Positions 6,191 to 9,648 of a DNA stretch of 9,648 nt are shown piece by piece. A program made the position numbers and the translations under genes. How positions within the stretch are numbered: position 1 is the first letter of the stretch; the number at the start of each line of letters is the position of its first letter. The DNA is from UBA6197 sp047638075. GTDB taxonomy: Bacteria; Pseudomonadota; Alphaproteobacteria; Rhodobacterales; Rhodobacteraceae. The notes beneath the pieces are model-generated. The model did no database searches and was not told where the DNA came from. It saw nothing but the letters and a program-made list of their open reading frames with translations. Location of the stretch: assembly GCF_047638075.1 (NCBI RefSeq), contig NZ_JBLJBV010000011.1:1-9648 (forward strand), given 5' to 3'.

Positions 6191-6482
6191 TCATGATGAG
6201 GGCGGCCGAACCTGGGCGCGCATGGCACCAAGGCTCGAAACCTGCAAGCTGAACGCTGTTGATCCCTACGCCTACCTGCGTGAAACCCTGACCGCCATCG
6301 CGGGCAGCCACCCCGCGCCGCGCATCGACGACCTCATGCCCCGGGCCTTCCATAAACTGTCAAGCTGAAAGCCCGACGGAGGTCTCGCACCGCTTAGGCA
6401 ACACCATTGCAAAACTGTCGTGAACAGAGCCTGGACCGGCCCCAGCGCCTGACGTCACCAGCAGGATTGTCTGGCAGAGGAC

Positions 6483-6611
6483 ATGATGAAAACCGAGTCC
6501 CACATCCTTTCGGCCTTTGGCCGCGACCTCGAAACCGCCGAGGCGATGATCACGCGCATGGGCGGTCTGGCCTAGGCCGCCATTCTTGAGGCGGCCCGCG
6601 CCTTGGAAAGG
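6483..6611 (+). pseudogene. PhoU-like phosphate regulator, N-terminal fragment with nonsense codon
   Basis: From ATG at 6483 (a second ATG at 6486), preceded by AGAGGAC, the frame reads MMKTESHILSAFGRDLETAE followed by AMITRMGGLA, a TAG stop (6573-6575) and then AAILEAARALER. This matches the first helix pair of PhoU, whose signature is '(h)I..aFd.dL..l...i..MGGLvE.ai..A..AL..rd'. The stop replaces the conserved Glu after MGGL(A/V), so a single GAG-to-TAG change accounts for it. Similarity ends near 6611, about 43 residues into a family of roughly 220-240 residues. PhoU is a negative modulator of the Pst phosphate transporter and PhoR signalling. Pst/Pho genes are known neighbours of ars operons, which suits the location about 1 kb downstream of arsC. 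The remnant cannot make a working protein. Confidence 0.65.
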
Positions 6612-6709
6612 GTTTGCATCAGCAATCTATTTGGGCCACGCAACTGCCTGAACTAAGTAAGTGCCGGACTCATCTGGCTGGTGCCTTTTTACAGTGCGCT
6701 GTCAGTGAT

Positions 6710-7399
6710 CTAAACGCTCACGCCCCACCAACGCAACGTGCTCTGCAGATGATTGCGTATTGCACTGCGTGCGGCATCCACGTCACGCGTCTCTAGTGCG
6801 GCGACAATGGCAAGATGCTCGTCCATGGCCGACACGATTCGGTCCGGCAAGAATGCCCGTGTGTTCTGGATGACCGCAATCCTATCCCGGTTTTCGGCAT
6901 ATAGCCGTGTGGCCAGTGCGGAATTCAATCCAGTCGCAAGCGCGTCGTGAAGCGACAGGTCGGTCTCGATAGCGCGGAGGGAAAGTTGCGATGTTGGTTT
7001 GGCCAAAGCATCGTCGCGCAGACATTCATGGGCAGCCCTAAGACTGGCCAGGGGAATGTCGCGGTTTTCTTCGATCAAACGCCTTGCCCCCTCACCATCA
7101 AACATGGCCCGCAACTCAAGACACTCGCGCGTTGTCTGTGCGCCAGAGTCCATGACCATGACGCCGCGTTTCGGGATCACCGTGAACAACCCGCTGACCT
7201 CAGCGCGCTTGACCGCGTCACGCACCGCCGCGATTGGCATTTCAAGCCGGTCGACAAGCATGGGTATGGACATGAAACTGCCACTGGTCAGGCGACCGTC
7301 CCGCAACTGCGTCACAAGGGCCTGATAGGCGCGCTCGTTCAACAGATCAGGCGGCGTCTTTGCGGTTTTCGCGGGAGTGTCAGTGTTTTCAGCGACCAT
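6710..7399 (-). CDS. GntR-family transcriptional regulator, FCD domain
   Basis: This 229-residue protein is a GntR/FadR-subfamily regulator. The winged helix covers about residues 18-83 (NERAYQALVTQLRDGRL, then VDRLEMPIAAVRDAVKRAEV and VIPKRGVMVM). The C-terminal all-helical FCD domain covers about 90-220. The residues expected to bind a metal in FCD domains are visible: Asp147 and His151 (TDLSLHDAL), His195 (MDEHLAIV) and His217 (IRNHLQST), so the effector pocket looks intact. The N-terminal 17 residues are Thr/Pro/Lys-rich and probably disordered. Upstream of the ATG (7397-7399) there is only a weak AAGGTAAT. It is transcribed away from the NCS1 transporter gene, and the 192-bp region between them carries inverted repeats, so it very likely controls the transporter and itself. 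The ligand is unknown; it may be the transported compound or its catabolite. Confidence 0.9.
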   Translation of the reverse strand: MVAENTDTPAKTAKTPPDLLNERAYQALVTQLRDGRLTSGSFMSIPMLVDRLEMPIAAVRDAVKRAEVSGLFTVIPKRGVMVMDSGAQTTRECLELRAMFDGEGARRLIEENRDIPLASLRAAHECLRDDALAKPTSQLSLRAIETDLSLHDALATGLNSALATRLYAENRDRIAVIQNTRAFLPDRIVSAMDEHLAIVAALETRDVDAARSAIRNHLQSTLRWWGVSV

Positions 7400-7591
7400 A
7401 GCCCATTACCTTACAGTTAAACCTGAAGCAGATTTTCAAGAAAATCATGAAGGACCTTTCTTGATGTTCCATCTACTATGCTTTCTAAAATAATGCGTAA
7501 CATTTTAGTTGCAATGGCAGATAACGTGAACGCGAGAGCGAATTGGCGAGCTTCTGTGTTTGTTCGAAATCGACTTAGGGGAGAATGGGAT
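7400..7591. promoter_or_regulatory. Divergent regulatory region with overlapping inverted repeats
   Basis: This AT-rich stretch lies between the two divergent genes. GATTTTC-AA-GAAAATC at 7431-7446 is a perfect 7-bp dyad with a 2-nt centre. It overlaps a second one, TCAAGAAA (7436-7443) with TTTCTTGA (7457-7464), a perfect 8-bp dyad with a 13-nt spacer. Both are good operator candidates for the GntR protein. TAAAAT at 7486-7491 is a possible -10 for the transporter, with TTGATG at 7461-7466 as a poorly spaced (19 bp) -35 that would overlap the second dyad. The transporter's ribosome binding site AGGGGAGA is at 7577-7584. Confidence 0.45.
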
Positions 7592-9016
7592 ATGGACACG
7601 ACACACACCGATCACACGCAAGGAGGCGGCGACACGCTGCGCCCAGTTACCAGTGAGGAGAAATCCTGGGGATGGTTCGCCATTTTCAATGTTTGGGCTA
7701 ACGATATTCAGTCGCTTTTCGGCTATTCGTTGGTCGCGTCGCTTTTTATCTCGTTCCATGTCAGCGGCTGGACCGCCTTTGCCGCCTTGATCACGGCCAG
7801 CCTGTTCGTAATGTTCCTCGTCAACCTCTCGGGGGCCGCCGGCGAGAAATACGGCATTCCCTATCCGGTCTTTGCACGTGCCAGCATGGGCACCGCCGGA
7901 GCGAAACTGCCAAGCATTTTACGCGCTACCGTGGCGGTATTCTGGTATGGCGTGCAGGTCTATTTCGCCTCGACCGCCGTGGCGCTGTTGATTCACTCGA
8001 TCACTGGGGCCGACGGTGGATCGGAGTTCCTCGGGCTCACCGCGATTGATTGGGTCTCGTTCTTGGTCGTCTGGGTCTTCCACATCGTCATTTTCTGGCG
8101 CGGCATGAACTGGGTTGAAACCTTCCTGAACATTGCAGGTCCATTTGTTTATGCGGTGATGATCGGTCTGGTGGTTGTTCTCTGGATTAAGTCGGACGGC
8201 CAATTGTTCAGTGCGGCGCGCACTATTTTTGCAAGCCCTGAGGGCACATGGCACACCGAGATCAACGGGTTTGTCGCAATTGTTGGCACGATGGTAGCCT
8301 ATTTTGCGGCCGTGATGATCAACTTCAGTGACTTTTCGCGCTATGCCAAGGACAAGAACGCAATGGTCAAGGGCAACTTTGCCGGCCTGCCGCTCAACAT
8401 GATCCTGTTTTCGGCGCTGGCCCTGTTGACGACGGCGGGTGCTGCTGTTGTCTACGGCGAGGCAATCATCAACCCGACCGAGATTGTGGAGCGCACTGAT
8501 AGCGTGATCTTGGGCATCATCGCTGCCATCACCTTCTTTGCGGCGACAGTCGGCATCAATTTGGTGGGCAACTTCATCCCCGCCGTAAACGGCATCGCAA
8601 ACTTGGCGCCGTCCAAAATCAGCTTCCGCATGGCCGGTTTGATCACCTCAGGCTTCGCCCTAATCATCGGTGGTCTCTGGACTGCGTTCATCAGCAATGT
8701 CGGTATCGACGGCTTCGTCAACACGCTTGGCGCGACGCTGGCCCCGCTCTACGGCATCCTGATCGTCGACTACTACCTGCTGCGCAAGCAAGAGCTAAAC
8801 CGCGACGCGCTCTACAACATGAACGGCGGCGAATACCACTATGGCAATGGCTGGAATGAACACGCATTGGTCGCCTTCGCCCTCGCCGCAATCTTCTCCG
8901 TTGCAACCGTGTGGGTCCCGGTGCTGAGCCAGCTTAGCGGCTATGCCTGGGTCATCGGTGCCGTATTGGGTGGGGTGATCTTCTACTACCGCAGCAAAGG
9001 CGCACGCCCCGCGTAA
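7592..9016 (+). CDS. NCS1-family nucleobase/hydantoin-type cation symporter
   Basis: This 474-residue polytopic membrane protein with about 12 transmembrane segments belongs to nucleobase:cation symporter-1 (the cytosine/uracil/allantoin/hydantoin permease family). Supporting blocks are SWGWFAIFNVWANDIQSLFG (25-44) at TM1, EKYGIPYPVFARASMGTAGA (85-104), FWYGVQVYF (117-125), INFSDFSRYAKD (243-254) and LAPLYGILIVDYYLLRK (383-399). Trp118 and Gln122 in WYGVQ match the substrate-binding Trp117 and Gln121 of Mhp1, whereas Phe238 seems to stand where Mhp1 has Trp220. The substrate may therefore differ from hydantoins and cannot be named. The start at 7592 is chosen over an upstream in-frame ATG at 7478 because AGGGGAGA lies 7 nt ahead and the extra 38 residues are basic and unlike the family. 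A strong terminator follows, so it is a single-gene unit, probably controlled by the divergent GntR regulator. Confidence 0.92.
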   Translation: MDTTHTDHTQGGGDTLRPVTSEEKSWGWFAIFNVWANDIQSLFGYSLVASLFISFHVSGWTAFAALITASLFVMFLVNLSGAAGEKYGIPYPVFARASMGTAGAKLPSILRATVAVFWYGVQVYFASTAVALLIHSITGADGGSEFLGLTAIDWVSFLVVWVFHIVIFWRGMNWVETFLNIAGPFVYAVMIGLVVVLWIKSDGQLFSAARTIFASPEGTWHTEINGFVAIVGTMVAYFAAVMINFSDFSRYAKDKNAMVKGNFAGLPLNMILFSALALLTTAGAAVVYGEAIINPTEIVERTDSVILGIIAAITFFAATVGINLVGNFIPAVNGIANLAPSKISFRMAGLITSGFALIIGGLWTAFISNVGIDGFVNTLGATLAPLYGILIVDYYLLRKQELNRDALYNMNGGEYHYGNGWNEHALVAFALAAIFSVATVWVPVLSQLSGYAWVIGAVLGGVIFYYRSKGARPA

Positions 9017-9027
9017 GAACCTCCCAT

Positions 9028-9067
9028 CACCCGGTCTGATTGTCAGCATTGGATCGGGTGCTTTTTC
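9028..9067 (+). terminator. Rho-independent terminator of the NCS1 transporter gene
   Basis: CACCCGGTC (9028-9036) pairs with GATCGGGTG (9052-9060) in a 9-bp stem containing one G-T wobble. A CTTTTTC tract follows immediately. It lies 11 bp after the transporter stop codon. Confidence 0.7.
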
Positions 9068-9471
9068 TTGGGACTACGATTGCCGGCCCAATCCGCGTCC
9101 GGTGGATATCGTGGTCATGAACAGAAGGGCTCCGCGTGTCGTGGGGCCCAATCTTGTTTCATTCTACGGATTTCAACCAAAGCCAAGCCCGCCGTCAGGT
9201 TCCGGGTGCGCGCGTTTCGTCAGACCCAATTTTTCCCGCAGTCTGACGTTAGAACCAACACATAGCGGACATTGTTTGGTCAACCGCGAAGGTTCGTTTT
9301 GCCCGCACTGTGTAAGTTGGCGCACCCTGCCACAAAGGTCAGCTTTTCCGTCAAAAATGACAACCTGCCCTTGATGGAACGCAATTCACAGGCGACGATC
9401 CCTGCCGCGCAAGTTGGCTGATGTCAAACTGGATCAATGGCGGCGTTTGTCAAAGCAGTTGTCCGCCGATT
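9068..9471. other. Non-coding stretch without recognisable gene
   Basis: About 400 bp after the terminator hold no protein I recognise on either strand. An open frame at 9102-9374 (90 codons) has a low-complexity, Pro/Ser/Arg-rich translation with no domain and no ribosome binding site, and is probably chance. The part next to 9472 is likely the non-coding end of the IS3-like element, but I could not place its terminal repeat. Confidence 0.5.
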
Positions 9472-9648
9472 TCATGCGGCGCCTCTGATTTCAGGGGCGT
9501 TGATTTCGTGTTCGGGGTTGAGTCCTGCGGGTTGTCCGTTGCGGGTCTTGCCTTACCAGCGTTCCGGATTTTCCGCACCCGCATCGGCATAGAGGCTGGC
9601 ACGGTTTTCCAGCGTCGCACGATCATGGCCCGTGTGGCGGGCATTCGG
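9472..9648 (-). pseudogene. IS3-like transposase, C-terminal remnant with nonsense codon, cut by window end
   Basis: On the minus strand, in the frame that ends with TGA at 9472-9474, the sequence reads HDRATLENRASLYADAGAEN followed by PERW, a TAA stop, then GKTRNGQP and GLNPEHEIN. I recall a C-terminus of the form 'Ra.LyadA.a.nPeRWs..TRNW.p...v.LNPE' from transposases of IS3-type elements in proteobacteria. The stop (9553-9555) sits where Ser is expected after PERW, so TCA-to-TAA would explain it, and a few residues between QP and LNPE are also missing. The catalytic domain would lie beyond the window end. The family call is from memory of a short motif and remains tentative. Confidence 0.5.

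Larger units (their letters stand above)
5660..6368 (+). pseudogene. IS66 transposase TnpC, rearranged remnant in several frames
   Basis: Recognisable TnpC blocks appear in order but in shifting frames. VVDRMLVHLKRSGRLFM (to about 5726) is followed by a deletion of the expected 'DETTAPVLDPG...' region. DILQVDGYTGYDALAEPKR and LTLAYCWAH follow, ending at 5853. After a roughly 37-bp net insertion come RKLHGIYQKDGSGIAAEGLR and LYKIKASVRG, ending near 6000. About 40 residues are then missing before DHIHRHWDG, VEMDTNPVENTIRPI and LNRKNALFA (6145). After a roughly 43-bp net insertion the gene resumes at about 6189 with GHDEGGRTWARMA and LETCKLNAVDPYAYL, and stops at 6366-6368. The conserved Glu of NPVENTIRP is kept, but an active-site region is deleted and two +1 shifts break the frame, so it cannot encode an active transposase. 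Confidence 0.88.
5573..6397 (+). mobile_element. Internally deleted IS66-family element with terminal repeats and target duplication
   Basis: CTAAGCGGTG at 5573-5582 and CACCGCTTAG at 6388-6397 are perfect 10-bp terminal inverted repeats. The flanking octamers are ACAACACC (5565-5572) and GCAACACC (6398-6405), matching at 7 of 8 positions. The IS66 family is known for 8-bp target duplications and ends resembling GTAAGCG. The 825-bp interior contains only pieces of tnpC; tnpA, tnpB and the first half of tnpC are missing from an element normally about 2.5 kb long. It is therefore a non-autonomous deletion derivative. It separates the ars operon from the phoU fragment, which were probably closer before insertion. 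Confidence 0.8.

Noticed and set aside
6663..6690. GCCGGA/TCTGGC mini-hairpin followed by TTTTT
   Set aside because: The stem is 6 bp with a wobble and the T-run starts 7 nt later, which is too weak to call a terminator.
9102..9374. 90-codon open frame on the plus strand
   Set aside because: There is no ribosome binding site, no recognisable domain and an atypical composition, and it overlaps another open frame of similar quality.
1..9648. CRISPR array, tRNA, rRNA or replication origin
   Set aside because: No regularly spaced repeats, cloverleaf-like segments, rRNA motifs or iteron clusters were seen on either strand.

Overview
The window looks like an accessory region from an alphaproteobacterium, most likely Rhodobacterales (Roseobacter/Paracoccus-like). 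The pointers are a VPLPA-type C-terminal sorting signal, high-GC coding bias, and IS66/IS6/IS3-type insertion sequence remnants of kinds common in that group. It may be a plasmid or a genomic island, but no replication or partition gene is visible to decide.

Layout. (1) 1-387: the tail of an IS5-like transposase and a candidate promoter. (2) 388-2052: an intact secreted or surface repeat protein with a VPLPA-CTERM anchor. (3) 2098-3478: a graveyard of truncated mobile DNA. It holds a 5'-truncated IS6-family transposase, a C-terminal scrap of a Mu/TniA-like transposase, a hairpin, and the first residues of an IS66 TnpA fused in frame to a truncated plasmid pRiA4b ORF-3-like protein. (4) 3572-5402: a compact arsenic-resistance operon, arsR-acr3-arsC, whose three genes overlap by ATGA junctions; arsC carries an apparent 1-nt frameshift near its 3' end. 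(5) 5573-6397: an internally deleted IS66 element with 10-bp perfect terminal inverted repeats and a 7/8 matched target duplication. Its TnpC is broken by deletions and by two short palindromic insertions that share their flanks but not their stems. (6) 6483-6611: the N-terminus of a phoU-like gene with a nonsense codon. (7) 6710-9016: a divergent pair, a GntR/FCD regulator and an NCS1 nucleobase-type transporter, with overlapping inverted repeats between them and a rho-independent terminator after the transporter. (8) 9068-9648: about 400 bp without a recognisable gene, then the decayed C-terminus of an IS3-like transposase running off the window.

How the genes work together. ArsC reduces arsenate to arsenite, Acr3 exports arsenite, and ArsR represses the operon until it binds As(III)/Sb(III). 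The phoU fragment nearby fits the known association of phosphate-uptake genes with arsenic islands, because arsenate enters through phosphate transporters. The GntR/NCS1 pair looks like a self-contained uptake unit for a nucleobase, hydantoin or allantoin-like compound, controlled by its divergent regulator. The most unusual signal is the pair of related palindromic mini-insertions inside the IS66 relic. They look like two copies of a small dispersed hairpin element.
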